The position numbers were made by a program, and so were the translations under genes. Below, piece by piece: positions 1 through 9,005 of a DNA stretch of 49,973 bases. Each line of letters begins with the position of its first letter. The first letter of the stretch is position 1. The stretch is from Nitrospirota bacterium. GTDB taxonomy: Bacteria; Nitrospirota; Thermodesulfovibrionia; SZUA-242. The notes beneath the pieces are model-generated. The model was given only the letters and a program-made list of their open reading frames with translations, did no database searches and was not told the DNA's origin. The stretch lies in assembly GCA_027021335.1 (NCBI GenBank), contig JALUUO010000042.1:1-49973 (forward strand), in the 5' to 3' direction.

Positions 1-1138
1 CTACCTCTTTTTTATCAGATGAGGTTCGTATTTCTACACGGACAAAATCCGTTCGTCCAGGCGCTGAGTTTACATTTCTCATGATTTTGGCCTGAACCGT
101 AGGCCAGGCTCTAAAGCCTGGTTCCTTAATTCCGGCTATATGTTTCAGGGCTGGAAGGACAAATAGCTCGAACGCAACCGATGCCGAAACAGGATGCCCT
201 GGAAGGCCAAAGACAGGTTTGCCTTTGGCTACGGCGATAATCACAGGCTTGCCGGGCTTTATCGAAACACCGTGGACAATAACCCCTGGAGATCCCAGTG
301 TATCGATTACTCTTTCGCCAATGTCATGTGCTCCTACGGAGCTGCTGCCGGAAAAGAGCATTAAATCGTTTTCGTCAAGCGCTTTCCGCGCAACCTTTGA
401 CAGCATGGATTCATCATCCGGCACTATACCGTAATATGTCGGCAGAGCACCTGCTTGCCTGGTGAGCGCTGAGAGGTTTACGGAGTTTATATCCCGGATC
501 TTGCCCGGCTGCGGGATTTCGGAGAAAGGGACCAATTCATCTCCTGTTGAAATAATACCCACCCGTATTTTTTTTTCTACGGACAGGCGGACAATGCCTA
601 GACCTGCCAGCAAACCCAGGTCCTGCGGACGAAGCTTGTGTCCCTTTTCTATCAGAACCTGGCCTTTTTCAACATCTTCGCCGGCAATAATTACATTGCC
701 GCCTTGCGCTACGGGCTGTATGATTTCTACCATCTGTTCGTCTACACAGACAGTATGCTCAAGCATTACCACTGCATCGGCGCCAGGCGGTATTATGCCG
801 CCTGTCGCTATTTTAAAGCATGTTCCTGGCGCCGGACCATCAGCAGGAAGTTCACCCATTCGTACCTCACCGGTTATTTCCAGGTAGGCAGGCAGGCTTT
901 CTGATGCTCCAAATGTATCCCGGGCTCTTACGGCATAGCCGTCCATTGTTGAGCGTGAATACGCAGGAAGATCTTCCGGTGAGAGAATATCCTTTGAGGT
1001 GATGCGTCCGAGCGCCTCCTCAAGAGTGACTAACTTTTCCTCCCGACCAGCCGGTCGGAGGTGCAGCAACATCAGGCGCAGTGCTTCCGACAAGGACACA
1101 GTCGAGCTGCGGCCCAGCATATCAAGGGTATTGTTCAT
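1..1138 (-). CDS. moeA: Molybdopterin molybdenumtransferase MoeA (C-terminus cut by window edge)
   Basis: MoeA inserts molybdate into adenylylated molybdopterin, the last step of molybdenum cofactor synthesis, in the cytoplasm. The reading frame starts at ATG 1138 and stays open to base 1, giving about 379 codons against roughly 400 for the family, so only the end of the C-terminal domain is missing. Visible motifs are STMDGYAVRA near residue 63 (the substrate-binding signature), GDELV in the MogA-like domain, SGSSSVGAHD near residue 260 at the site of the usual SGG-S-VG-x-D loop, and GLPGHPVSA near residue 308. The SGG to SGS change is mild. There is no clear Shine-Dalgarno sequence; ATG 1120 is an alternative start. 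fdhD lies upstream on the same strand and fits molybdenum/tungsten formate dehydrogenase maturation. The family call is firm. Confidence 0.93.
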   Translation of the reverse strand, partial: MNNTLDMLGRSSTVSLSEALRLMLLHLRPAGREEKLVTLEEALGRITSKDILSPEDLPAYSRSTMDGYAVRARDTFGASESLPAYLEITGEVRMGELPADGPAPGTCFKIATGGIIPPGADAVVMLEHTVCVDEQMVEIIQPVAQGGNVIIAGEDVEKGQVLIEKGHKLRPQDLGLLAGLGIVRLSVEKKIRVGIISTGDELVPFSEIPQPGKIRDINSVNLSALTRQAGALPTYYGIVPDDESMLSKVARKALDENDLMLFSGSSSVGAHDIGERVIDTLGSPGVIVHGVSIKPGKPVIIAVAKGKPVFGLPGHPVSASVAFELFVLPALKHIAGIKEPGFRAWPTVQAKIMRNVNSAPGRTDFVRVEIRTSSDKKEV

Positions 1139-1223
1139 TATTTTTTGTTTTTTGTTATTTTAACCGGACTGACAAGATTAATCAGGTTGATCAGGCAGGT
1201 TAAAGTATAAAGCCAATTCAAGT

Positions 1224-2048
1224 TTATTCTTTTTTAAACTCTTTTTTTAATATTCGCCAGGGATGGGTGTATATGTTCATTCTGCTTCCGCGGGCGAAAC
1301 CTATTAGTGTAATACCATGGTCCTCGGCATATGAAACCGACATGCATGTTGGTGAGGCACGGCTTATAAGCACCGGTATTCGGCTTCGTATCACCTTTGT
1401 CATTATTTCTCCTGAAACTCTGCCGCTTGATATAAGAATTTTGTTGTTCATGGGTATGCCGGCAATAAATGCTTTGCCGATGAGTTTATCAACGGCATTG
1501 TGACGGCCTAGGTCTTCGGAAAACATTATTATACGACTGTCTTCTGCGAGCGCTGCACTATGAACTCCGCCTGTGGCGGCATAAAGATCGGAAAGATCTT
1601 TGAATTCATGCAGAAGCCTCCGGACTAACTCGGACGAAATATTTAGTGATGTCCGGTTCATAGGTATGCTGCTTAAATCTTGTACGCTGGTGAAAGTTAC
1701 GCCCTGTCCACAACCGGATGAAATTGTTTTTCTTCGGTATAGTTGCTCCTTTTTTAGAGCTGGGCCGCCTATGACAACCGAGACCGAGGCTGCATCCTCG
1801 TCAACATCCACGGATATAAGCGATTTTCTGTCATATGGCATTAATAGACCCTCGGAAAGAAGAAAGCCAACAGCCATAGAGTCCAGTTCCGTAGGTGTGC
1901 AGAGCAGTGATACCAGAACCTCGCCGTTTACGTAAATAGTGAAAGTTTTTTCCGTGGCGACTTGGTCCACCAGCTCTTCAATCCTGCCATTTTTAACCCT
2001 TAAAATTAATGTATCGCTTGCACTGCCCATATAAGAAATATACCACAT
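1224..2048 (-). CDS. fdhD: Formate dehydrogenase accessory sulfurtransferase FdhD
   Basis: FdhD passes sulfur from a cysteine desulfurase to the Mo/W-bis-MGD cofactor and is needed for active formate dehydrogenase. The 274-residue length is typical. Diagnostic segments are TPTELDSMAVGFLLSEG (51-67), SSGCGQG around Cys113, ATGGVHSAAL, EDLGRHNAVDKLIG, and SSGRVSGEIMTKV near the C-terminus. Only one cysteine is present where E. coli has a CxxC pair; Cys113 aligns with the first. This single-cysteine form is, as I recall, common outside enterobacteria. Neither Met1 nor Met7 (2030) has a good ribosome-binding site, so the start is uncertain. It sits 85 bp upstream of moeA on the same strand, and the two probably form a unit. 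No formate dehydrogenase subunit is in the window. Confidence 0.93.
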   Translation of the reverse strand: MWYISYMGSASDTLILRVKNGRIEELVDQVATEKTFTIYVNGEVLVSLLCTPTELDSMAVGFLLSEGLLMPYDRKSLISVDVDEDAASVSVVIGGPALKKEQLYRRKTISSGCGQGVTFTSVQDLSSIPMNRTSLNISSELVRRLLHEFKDLSDLYAATGGVHSAALAEDSRIIMFSEDLGRHNAVDKLIGKAFIAGIPMNNKILISSGRVSGEIMTKVIRSRIPVLISRASPTCMSVSYAEDHGITLIGFARGSRMNIYTHPWRILKKEFKKE

Positions 2049-2161
2049 GGACTGATGCTAATGACTGGAAACCGGTCTTTCTTAAGCTTGAAAACACCAA
2101 CAAATTTCTCTGAAAAGACTTTTTATTGCGGTGAAAAGGCCGGCTGTGCTATTTTTCAGTT

Positions 2162-2716
2162 ATGCCTGAAAAGACTTTAAACGTTCTGAACCTGCCTAAT
2201 ACTCTCACCATTGCCCGTATTCTTATGGTTCCGTTTTTCATTGCGGCTTTGTTGTACAGGTATAATCAGTATGCTCTTGCGCTGTTTATTGCGGCTTCGT
2301 TGACGGACATACTGGATGGTGTGGTTGCACGTATGAGCAACCAGAAGACCAGGTTTGGTGAGGTGCTTGATCCTATAGCGGATAAGTTACTTATGATGTC
2401 ATCATTCGTTATATTTGCCATACTTGGCTGGGTTCCTTTATGGCTGTCCATTACAGTGCTAAGCCGTGACATAATAGTAATGACCGGGACGGTCATATTA
2501 TATCTAAGCACGGGTATGCTTGTAGTGCAGGTTACACGAACAGGCAAGCTTACAATAGCGCTTCAAGTCGCTCTGCTTGCCTATATTCTTATACGTGTCA
2601 ACTACTTGGGCGATGCAGGTTCTCCTATGTTTTTTTATCTTCTGGTACTAATTTCAACAGCAGCATCCGGGGTGCAATACATAATGAAAGGCTTGAAGTT
2701 GGCAGGTGATAACTAA
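2162..2716 (+). CDS. pgsA: CDP-diacylglycerol--glycerol-3-phosphate 3-phosphatidyltransferase PgsA
   Basis: PgsA makes phosphatidylglycerol phosphate from CDP-diacylglycerol and glycerol-3-phosphate at the inner membrane, the committed step to phosphatidylglycerol and cardiolipin. The full CDP-alcohol phosphatidyltransferase motif D-G-x2-A-R-x8-G-x3-D-x3-D is present, with D52, G53, A56, R57, G66, D70 and D74. The rest is hydrophobic, with several membrane segments. At 184 residues it has normal length. The N-terminal LPNTLTIARI is typical of PgsA rather than of phosphatidylserine synthase. It is transcribed divergently from fdhD across a 113-bp gap, and its 3' end overlaps the next gene by 11 bp. 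Confidence 0.93.
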   Translation: MPEKTLNVLNLPNTLTIARILMVPFFIAALLYRYNQYALALFIAASLTDILDGVVARMSNQKTRFGEVLDPIADKLLMMSSFVIFAILGWVPLWLSITVLSRDIIVMTGTVILYLSTGMLVVQVTRTGKLTIALQVALLAYILIRVNYLGDAGSPMFFYLLVLISTAASGVQYIMKGLKLAGDN

Positions 2717-4058
2717 AAAAAATCAGAAAACAAGATGCGGACAGGGAGTTGCGGTTTCAGGTTTGCTACAGGGGTTTGCGGCCGAGCGGTTGGGTATAAG
2801 CGTGGGAGACCGCCTGGTCAGAGCCAACAACAGCCCGGTAAGGGATGTGATCGACTACATGTTTGAGATGGGTGAAGATGACGTCGAGCTGGAGTTCGAG
2901 CGTGTTTCAACCGGAGAAACCTTTAAGGTGATGGTTGGCTATGGCATGGACTTAGGTATGGAACTGGAACCGCCCAGGACCAAAATATGCAGAAATAAAT
3001 GCATATTCTGCTTTGTAACACAGTTGCCCAGAGGCATGAGGCGGACACTTTATGTTAAAGACGAAGATTACAGGCTTTCCTTTCTGTATGGCAACTATAT
3101 CACGTTTTCAAACCTTACAAAGGCTGACCGGACCAGGATTATCAAACAGCGCTTGAGTCCTCTTTACATCTCTGTACATTCGGTGGACCCTGAAAAACGC
3201 CGGGTTCTTCTAGGCAGGGAAAGTCTGCCACAAGACCAGACACTAGATATCCTGTCTGATATGAAAAAGTTGGTCAAAGCCGGTATCCGCATGCATACTC
3301 AGGCTGTTATATGTCCGGGTATAAATGATGGAAAAGACCTGGAGAAGACCGTAACCACACTGGCGGATCTTTACCCGGGTGTAGAATCTCTTGCCGTGGT
3401 TCCAGTTGGCCTTACACGCTTTGCCAGAAGCAACCTGAGGCCGGTGGACCGGAAACAGGCTGTAACGACAATCAAACAGCTTGAAAAGCTGAGAAAGAAA
3501 TTTATAAAACGTTTTGATGATCCTTTTGTCCACCCTTCTGATGAATATTACTTAAAGGCGAGTTTGCCGATTCCCGAAGCCCGGGACTACGGCGATTTTC
3601 CACAGATAGAAAACGGGGTGGGCATGGTACGCGATTTTCTCGACCGGTTTGATGCACTTGAGCCGCCAAAGAAACTTTGTAGCAGTTTGAACCTGTTGAC
3701 TTTTACCGGTAGGTCTTTCTTTCCGTTTCTTAATAAGGCTGCTAAGCAGCTTGAAGCAGATATCAAGCGGCTTGCGCTTCGAGTACTTGAGATAGAAAAT
3801 GATTTTTTCGGCAATAATATAACAGTGACCGGTCTTATTACCGGCAGTGACGTAATTGCCCAGGCATCGAAATATCTCTTGCTGAACAAGAGTGACGCAC
3901 TTCTTATTCCGTCCGTCGTTCTAAGAGATGGTGACGGTGTCTTTCTTGATGATGTGACAATTCAGGAGATTGAACAAAAGTTAGATGTTCCGGCTCTGGT
4001 TATTGAACCAACGCCGGAAGGGCTTCTTGAGGGAATTAAGGCGTTCGAAAAACTATGA
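2706..4058 (+). CDS. DUF512 family radical SAM protein with N-terminal PDZ-like domain
   Basis: The start is GTG 2706, inside the pgsA end. Residues 12-65 read as a PDZ-like module (GVAVSGLLQGFAAERLGI, then SVGDRLVRANN). Next comes a radical SAM cluster with Cys95, Cys99 and Cys102 (CxxxCxxC, in CRNKCIFCF), followed by the DUF512-typical LPRGMRRTLYVKDEDYRLSF. The C-terminal part is the DUF512 region. The family is widespread in Firmicutes and Deltaproteobacteria. In Firmicutes it often sits beside the GTPase Der, and its substrate is not known to me. Here it overlaps pgsA and runs into aroE with a 4-bp ATGA overlap, so the three are probably co-translated. Radical chemistry is predicted from the iron-sulfur motif only. 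Confidence 0.9.
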   Translation: MITKKNQKTRCGQGVAVSGLLQGFAAERLGISVGDRLVRANNSPVRDVIDYMFEMGEDDVELEFERVSTGETFKVMVGYGMDLGMELEPPRTKICRNKCIFCFVTQLPRGMRRTLYVKDEDYRLSFLYGNYITFSNLTKADRTRIIKQRLSPLYISVHSVDPEKRRVLLGRESLPQDQTLDILSDMKKLVKAGIRMHTQAVICPGINDGKDLEKTVTTLADLYPGVESLAVVPVGLTRFARSNLRPVDRKQAVTTIKQLEKLRKKFIKRFDDPFVHPSDEYYLKASLPIPEARDYGDFPQIENGVGMVRDFLDRFDALEPPKKLCSSLNLLTFTGRSFFPFLNKAAKQLEADIKRLALRVLEIENDFFGNNITVTGLITGSDVIAQASKYLLLNKSDALLIPSVVLRDGDGVFLDDVTIQEIEQKLDVPALVIEPTPEGLLEGIKAFEKL

Positions 4059-4879
4059 ATATAACAGGTAAAACACTTCTGGTCGGAATTTTTGGACATC
4101 CGATTGAGCATACATTTTCTCCTGCAATGCATAATGCTGCCTTTGACTGGCTGGGCCTTGATTGGTGTTATCTGCCGTTTCATGTGTTGCCGGAACGGTT
4201 GGGCGGGGCTGTTGAAGCTGTACGGGCTTTAGGCTTAAGAGGTGTTAATGTAACAGTTCCCCATAAAGAGGCTGTTATCAGATACCTGGATCGTGTGGAT
4301 GAGGAGGCAGCCAGGATAGGCGCGGTAAATACCGTGGTAAATGAAGACGGGGTGTTGACAGGGTATAACACCGATGGGAAAGGGTTTGTAATGTCCCTGA
4401 AAGAGGCCGGCATGGCTGTATGTAAAAAAAAAGTAATAGTTCTTGGCGCCGGAGGCGCGGCCAGGGCGGTCTGTTTCAGCCTGCTTTCAGCAGGCGTGTC
4501 TGATATTTTGGTAGTAAATCGTACTGTGGAAAGGGCAGGGCAACTGGCAGGTGACATTAACTCGGTGCGTAAAGCGGCTAGCGCAGCCGGGTCCATTAGT
4601 TCGACAGCCGGCTATGACATGCTTGTTAATACGACTTCGCTTGGTCTGCATGACGAAGACCCGATGCCTGTAGAAGAGTCCCTGCTTATAAGTGAACTTT
4701 TCGTCTGCGATCTCATATACAATCCGGCTCGTACACGTTTAATGGCCGTTGCGGAAAAAAGAGGGTGCAATACCATAAACGGCCTTGGCATGTTGCTTTG
4801 GCAGGGAGTTCTTGCTTTTGAACTCTGGACAGGCATGATGCCTCCTGTAAGTGTGATGCGTGATGTATTAGGGACTTAA
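4055..4879 (+). CDS. aroE: Shikimate dehydrogenase AroE
   Basis: AroE reduces 3-dehydroshikimate to shikimate with NADPH, in aromatic amino acid and folate precursor synthesis. At 274 residues it has normal length. The substrate domain has HTFSP (Ser22), NVTVPHKE with the catalytic Lys71, and YNTDGKG with Asp107. The Rossmann domain has VLGAGGAARAV near residue 129 followed by VVNRT, the NADP-type loop with an arginine. The C-terminus has NGLGMLLWQGVLAFELWTG, typical of the family. The start overlaps the stop of the DUF512 gene by 4 bp. A gap of 64 bp separates it from lptC. Confidence 0.95.
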   Translation: MNITGKTLLVGIFGHPIEHTFSPAMHNAAFDWLGLDWCYLPFHVLPERLGGAVEAVRALGLRGVNVTVPHKEAVIRYLDRVDEEAARIGAVNTVVNEDGVLTGYNTDGKGFVMSLKEAGMAVCKKKVIVLGAGGAARAVCFSLLSAGVSDILVVNRTVERAGQLAGDINSVRKAASAAGSISSTAGYDMLVNTTSLGLHDEDPMPVEESLLISELFVCDLIYNPARTRLMAVAEKRGCNTINGLGMLLWQGVLAFELWTGMMPPVSVMRDVLGT

Positions 4880-4943
4880 GTGTAGGCGCTCCACTCCCTG
4901 CCGGCCCAAACCAAACTTTACATAAGGCTGTTTATTTGCTAAT

Positions 4944-5459
4944 ATGACTTTAAGGGTTGGAATAATATTTGCATTAATAACTTTTCTGTTTTTGTACATG
5001 TTTGGACTCCGACATGATGCAACGGTTTCCAGTCCTCCTTTGAAGTCTGGGTCGTTACTTGAGTTGTTTCGGATTGTTCAGAAAGAAGGCGATAGTTCAA
5101 AGTGGGAGCTACTTGCAAAACAGGCGGATCTGGGCAAGAACATGAAAACAGCTGAACTTGAGTCACTGAGACTGAATATTTATAAGCCTTCCGGTCTTAT
5201 TGTAAGTGCGAAACAAGGGCTTTATGATTTTTCTACGCGGAACATGGAGTTTCTGGGTGATGTTGCAATTAAGGGCAAATCCTGGAGTTTAACCACGCAA
5301 AAGGCGGACTGGAACGATTCTGACGGTTTTATAACCTCGGCTGAGCCTATATCGATGGAGGGTAAAACCTTTAATTTAAGAGGTATTGGCCTGCATGTTG
5401 ATGTTAAAACGCAAATTGCAAGAACCTCGGAGGTTACCTGTACTTTTAATTCTAACTAG
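4944..5459 (+). CDS. lptC: LPS export ABC transporter periplasmic protein LptC
   Basis: LptC is a bitopic inner-membrane protein that passes lipopolysaccharide from LptBFG to LptA. The protein has a short N-terminal membrane anchor (IIFALITFLFLYMFGL, about residues 7-22) and then an OstA/LptC-like beta-jellyroll region with repeats such as KQADLGKNMKTAELESL and SAKQGLYDFSTRNMEFLGDV. At 171 residues it is slightly shorter than E. coli LptC (191). Sequence conservation in LptC is low, so the call rests on the anchor, the OstA-like repeats and its place just before lptA and lptB. Its end overlaps the lptA start. Confidence 0.85.
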   Translation: MTLRVGIIFALITFLFLYMFGLRHDATVSSPPLKSGSLLELFRIVQKEGDSSKWELLAKQADLGKNMKTAELESLRLNIYKPSGLIVSAKQGLYDFSTRNMEFLGDVAIKGKSWSLTTQKADWNDSDGFITSAEPISMEGKTFNLRGIGLHVDVKTQIARTSEVTCTFNSN

Positions 5460-5958
5460 GTTATGCCTTGCAGCTTTTATTTTTGTCGGTCTTCCGCTTT
5501 TTCCGCCGGCATTGCCGTTGGTATTTGCTGCTGATGATTATAAAAGGCCTGAGATAAGCCAACAGGAATCTGAGACCCAGTCGAAAAAGCCTGTTGTTAT
5601 AACGGCTAAAACCATGGATGCGGACAACTTGTCCCACAAAGCGCTGTTTGTTGGTGATGTGGTGGCAAAGTCGGACGGAGTTACGGTCTATGCTGACCGT
5701 ATGGAAGTTTTCTACAGCGAGGAGACCGGGCAGATTATCCGTATAGACTACGAGGGCGGGGTTAAGATGATTAAGAATAAGCGGGCTATAGTCTCTGATA
5801 GGGCAACCTACTATGGAGATGAGGAAAAGATAGATTTCAGGGGAGACCCCAGAATCCTTGAGGGTGATAACCTTGTTACCGGCTCGGTAATTTTCTATTA
5901 CCCATCTAAAGACCGTCTTGTTGTTAAGGATAGCCGCGTATATATGCATAGTAAATGA
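5401..5958 (+). CDS. lptA: LPS transport periplasmic protein LptA (OstA-like)
   Basis: LptA forms the periplasmic bridge that carries lipopolysaccharide to the outer-membrane LptDE. I place the start at ATG 5401, giving a basic N-terminus, a hydrophobic stretch and a signal peptidase site after VFA (before ADDYKRP). TTG 5386 and ATG 5395 are in-frame alternatives, and none has a strong ribosome-binding site. The mature part carries an OstA domain: ITAKTMDADNLSHKALFVGDV, VYADRMEVFYS, and DRATYYGDEEKIDFRGDP. The reading frame overlaps the end of lptC by 59 bp, which suggests translational coupling. lptB follows after 120 bp. Confidence 0.88.
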   Translation: MLKRKLQEPRRLPVLLILTRLCLAAFIFVGLPLFPPALPLVFAADDYKRPEISQQESETQSKKPVVITAKTMDADNLSHKALFVGDVVAKSDGVTVYADRMEVFYSEETGQIIRIDYEGGVKMIKNKRAIVSDRATYYGDEEKIDFRGDPRILEGDNLVTGSVIFYYPSKDRLVVKDSRVYMHSK

Positions 5959-6078
5959 GTCGGACATGTCATGTCACAAGGTACAGGTGATAGTTGTCAG
6001 GCAACAGGAAAAGCTTTAATGGCCCTCGATCTAAAACTTACCCGTGTTGTTGCCTTTGGTAAATGATATATTGTTTTT

Positions 6079-6801
6079 ATGCGAGCACTTAATGTAGAAA
6101 ATGTAAAAAAGGCTTACAAGGGCAAGGCTGTTGTCCAGGACATTTCTCTGGCTGTAGCTTCGGGCGAAGTCGTTGGCCTGCTGGGGCCAAACGGAGCAGG
6201 TAAAACAACCACGTTTTACATGGTCGTCGGGCTGGTAAAATCAGACTCTGGCGATATATTGTTGGATGGAACTCCTATAGGAAACCTGCCGATGTACAAA
6301 AGGGCCAGGATGGGGATAGGCTATCTTCCACAGGAGCCGTCAATCTTTCGCAAGCTTACGGTAATTGAAAACCTAATGGTTGTGATGGAGATTATGGGTT
6401 TTGATAAAAATGAAGGCATAAAAAGGTCGATGGATATATTGGAAGAGTTCAACCTTGCTCATATCGCAGGTAGTAAGGGCTTTCATCTTTCAGGCGGAGA
6501 GCGCAGAAGAGTGGAAATAGCCAGGGCCCTGGCCGTAAAACCTGGTTTTCTTCTTCTTGATGAGCCTTTTGCAGGAATAGATCCGATTACTATATTGGAC
6601 TTAAAAAAAGTAATAGAATATCTTAAACAGAAGGGACTAGGCGTAGTGATAACCGACCATAACGTAAGGGATACGTTATCCATAACCGATAAGGCTTATA
6701 TTGTGAGCGACGGCAGAATACTAAAAGCCGGCTCGCCCGGCGAGCTTGTGGAATGTCCGACTGTAAGAAAAACCTATCTGGGAGAAGATTTCAGTATTTA
6801 A
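6079..6801 (+). CDS. lptB: LPS export ABC transporter ATP-binding protein LptB
   Basis: LptB is the cytoplasmic ATPase that drives LPS extraction by LptFG. The 240 residues contain Walker A GPNGAGKT (36-43), the Q-loop region YLPQEPSIFRKL, the ABC signature LSGGERRRVEIARAL, Walker B FLLLDEPFAGIDP and the H-loop VVITDHNVRDTL. The ERRR signature and the conserved ITDHNVR are characteristic of LptB among ABC ATPases. It lies between lptA and rpoN, the usual order in proteobacteria. lptF and lptG are not in the window. Confidence 0.96.
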   Translation: MRALNVENVKKAYKGKAVVQDISLAVASGEVVGLLGPNGAGKTTTFYMVVGLVKSDSGDILLDGTPIGNLPMYKRARMGIGYLPQEPSIFRKLTVIENLMVVMEIMGFDKNEGIKRSMDILEEFNLAHIAGSKGFHLSGGERRRVEIARALAVKPGFLLLDEPFAGIDPITILDLKKVIEYLKQKGLGVVITDHNVRDTLSITDKAYIVSDGRILKAGSPGELVECPTVRKTYLGEDFSI

Positions 6802-6899
6802 GCCATGAATAGCAAGCAAAAGACAAAGGGCCGAGAGCGAAGGGCAGGAGACGGAAATCTAAAAACCTTCGTACTTTGCCTCTTTCAAGGAGCTAAGGT

Positions 6900-8366
6900 A
6901 TGGCATTAGAACTTAGCCTTCAACTTAAGCTTGCTCAGAAGCTTATACTTACTCCTCAACTGCAGCAGGCAATCAAGCTTCTACAACTGCCTCAACTCGA
7001 GTTATCCCAGCTTTTAAACCAGGAACTTGTAGAGAACCCTGTTTTGGAAGAATCGATAGATGAGCAGGCTACCACTCCGGAGGAAAGACAGAACGAGGAG
7101 GCCCGAACCGATACCTCGGACGATGCCGAGATGCCGCTTTTCAAAGAGGACAATATTGAGCAGGTTTTTAACTACACTTCAGATGATTATTTCAGCGACC
7201 GTGCTTCAGACGGCCGTGATCTGGGCTATTTTAACTCCGGTATAGACAACACACCTGCATTTGAACAGTTTATAAGCTCACGTAACGACCTGGTGGATCA
7301 TCTGCTTTGGCAGCTTAGGTTTATGGATATTGATGAGCGTCTCAGAAATGTATGCGTATTCATCATCGGTAATTTGAGCGATGACGGCTATCTTCAAGCG
7401 TCTATTGAAGAGATCGCATCGCTTTGTGAGGTTGATCGACCTGTGGTGGAGCAGGCTTTGGAGATTGTACAGAAATTCGATCCTTCCGGAATCGCTGCCA
7501 GAGATCTGCAGGAATGTCTACTTATACAGGTCCGGGAGCTTGGACTTGAAGGAACATTGCTTGATCTTATATTAAGAGAGGGTATGGGTGAGCTTCAACG
7601 GCGTCAATACCAGCAGCTTGCCGATAAATGTGGGGCGCCCCTTGATGATGTTCTTGCCGCTGTGCAGGTTGTCGGATCACTGGAGCCGCGGCCTGCACGT
7701 AATTTTGTTTCCACAGAAACCACTTATATTGTGCCTGACGTGTACCTCATAAGAGAAGATGATGGATTCCGTATTATGCTTAACGAGGAAGGTATGCCGC
7801 GGCTCAGAATGAGTAATTTTTATCGAAAGATATTTAACGAAAAGAAGCTGCTCACAAGCGATGAGAAATCCTTCTTGGAGGAAAAAATGCGCTCGGCTCT
7901 CTGGCTGCTTAAAAGTCTTGATCAGCGTAACAAAACTATCTACAGGGTGACGGAGAGCATACTGGAGTTTCAGAAGGAGTATTTCGAAAAAGGAGTTACG
8001 CATCTGCGTCCGCTTACACTTAAGGAAGTAGCTCAGAGTCTAGGTATGCACGAAAGCACGATCAGCCGGGTGACTTCCAGTAAGTACATTCAAACTCCGG
8101 ACGGTCTTTTATCGTTCAGGTATTTTTTCTCCAGCTCACTTCAGAGCTCACGTGGAGATTCAAACGTGGCTTCCACTTCTGTAAAGGAGATTATTAGGAA
8201 AATCATCGCGGAAGAAGATACCGCTAATCCCTACAGTGATAATAAGATAGTTGAACTGTTGAAATCCAAAGGTGTAACCATAGCAAGAAGAACAGTAGCC
8301 AAGTACAGGAATGAACTCAGGATTCCGCCTCAGAATCACCGCAGGAATCTCCGGTCATCCCCTTAG
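6900..8366 (+). CDS. rpoN: RNA polymerase sigma-54 factor RpoN
   Basis: RpoN directs RNA polymerase to -24/-12 promoters that need an AAA+ activator. Region I is Leu/Gln-rich (LSLQLKLAQKLILTPQLQQA and following, residues 3-45). An acidic region II follows at about 50-110, then the core-binding domain. The HTH region contains MHESTISRVTSSKYIQTPDG, and the RpoN box reads ARRTVAKYR at 462-470. At 488 residues it is complete. The order lptB-rpoN-hpf-rapZ is the classical arrangement. I saw no sigma-54 activator (GAFTGA motif) in this window, although several two-component proteins are encoded further along. Confidence 0.97.
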   Translation: MALELSLQLKLAQKLILTPQLQQAIKLLQLPQLELSQLLNQELVENPVLEESIDEQATTPEERQNEEARTDTSDDAEMPLFKEDNIEQVFNYTSDDYFSDRASDGRDLGYFNSGIDNTPAFEQFISSRNDLVDHLLWQLRFMDIDERLRNVCVFIIGNLSDDGYLQASIEEIASLCEVDRPVVEQALEIVQKFDPSGIAARDLQECLLIQVRELGLEGTLLDLILREGMGELQRRQYQQLADKCGAPLDDVLAAVQVVGSLEPRPARNFVSTETTYIVPDVYLIREDDGFRIMLNEEGMPRLRMSNFYRKIFNEKKLLTSDEKSFLEEKMRSALWLLKSLDQRNKTIYRVTESILEFQKEYFEKGVTHLRPLTLKEVAQSLGMHESTISRVTSSKYIQTPDGLLSFRYFFSSSLQSSRGDSNVASTSVKEIIRKIIAEEDTANPYSDNKIVELLKSKGVTIARRTVAKYRNELRIPPQNHRRNLRSSP

Positions 8367-8401
8367 CGCTACTAAATTAACCTGAAAAGGAGGACAACTC
8401 T

Positions 8402-8941
8402 ATGAATGTTATTGTAACCGGCAGGCATGTTGAGGTAACTGATGCTCTAAGAACGTACGCAGAAGATAAAATCAGGAAGTTTGATAAGTTTGACGCTAAT
8501 ATTACTGAAGCCAACTTCATATTCAGTCTGGAAAAGTATAGGCATAAGGTTGAAGCGTTGTTGAAAATTAACGGTCATGTAATTCCGGCCGAGAGTGTTA
8601 CAGAAGAAATGTATTCCTCGATAGACGAGGTGCTTGATAAATTGGGCCGCCGGGTCAAAAAATACAAGGAAAAAATGGATTCTCATCGTAAAGGCGATGA
8701 TAGGAGTATAAAAGCCGGAGCGGAGTATACCGAGGATCTGCCGGCTGAGGAACAAACAGGCCCTCTTATTATTAAAAGCAAGCGGTTTAATCCAAAGCCG
8801 ATGACTTCAGAGGAGGCTGCTATGCAGATGGATCTTCTGGAGAACGAATTCTTTGCCTTTGTTAATGCGGCAAATAACGATATAAACGTTGTATACAAGC
8901 GGAAAGACGGCAACGTAGGCCTGATAGAGCCCGATCGCTAG
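8402..8941 (+). CDS. hpf: Ribosome hibernation promoting factor, long form
   Basis: HPF binds the 30S subunit and inactivates ribosomes in slow growth; long forms dimerise 70S into 100S particles. The N-terminal S30AE domain (1-100) starts MNVIVTGRHVEVTDALRTYA and contains the typical KVEALLKINGHVIPA. After a linker, the C-terminal domain (about 121-179) reads PLIIKSKRFNPKPMTSEEAA and ends NVGLIEPDR, the dimerisation domain of long HPF. It has a strong GGAGG site 8 bp before the start and follows rpoN by 35 bp. A terminator follows directly. Confidence 0.93.
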   Translation: MNVIVTGRHVEVTDALRTYAEDKIRKFDKFDANITEANFIFSLEKYRHKVEALLKINGHVIPAESVTEEMYSSIDEVLDKLGRRVKKYKEKMDSHRKGDDRSIKAGAEYTEDLPAEEQTGPLIIKSKRFNPKPMTSEEAAMQMDLLENEFFAFVNAANNDINVVYKRKDGNVGLIEPDR

Positions 8942-8949
8942 TCTTTTTT

Positions 8950-8983
8950 AATAGGGGAGCTGCTGCTCCCCTATTCATTTTTT
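8950..8983 (+). terminator. Intrinsic terminator after hpf
   Basis: A perfect 11-bp inverted repeat, AATAGGGGAGC / GCTCCCCTATT, with a TGCT loop is followed by CATTTTTT. It should end the lptC-hpf transcript before rapZ, which starts 23 bp further on, so rapZ would need read-through or its own promoter. Confidence 0.85.
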
Positions 8984-9005
8984 ACTCCTCACACATTTTC
9001 CCGTC

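Noticed and set aside
219-1002. Several plus-strand open frames at the left edge
   Set aside because: They lie opposite moeA, whose minus-strand frame is open to the window edge and carries all family motifs; the plus frames have no recognisable domain.
5461-5967. A 168-codon minus-strand frame
   Set aside because: It is antisense to lptA, which has a signal peptide, an OstA domain and conserved gene order.
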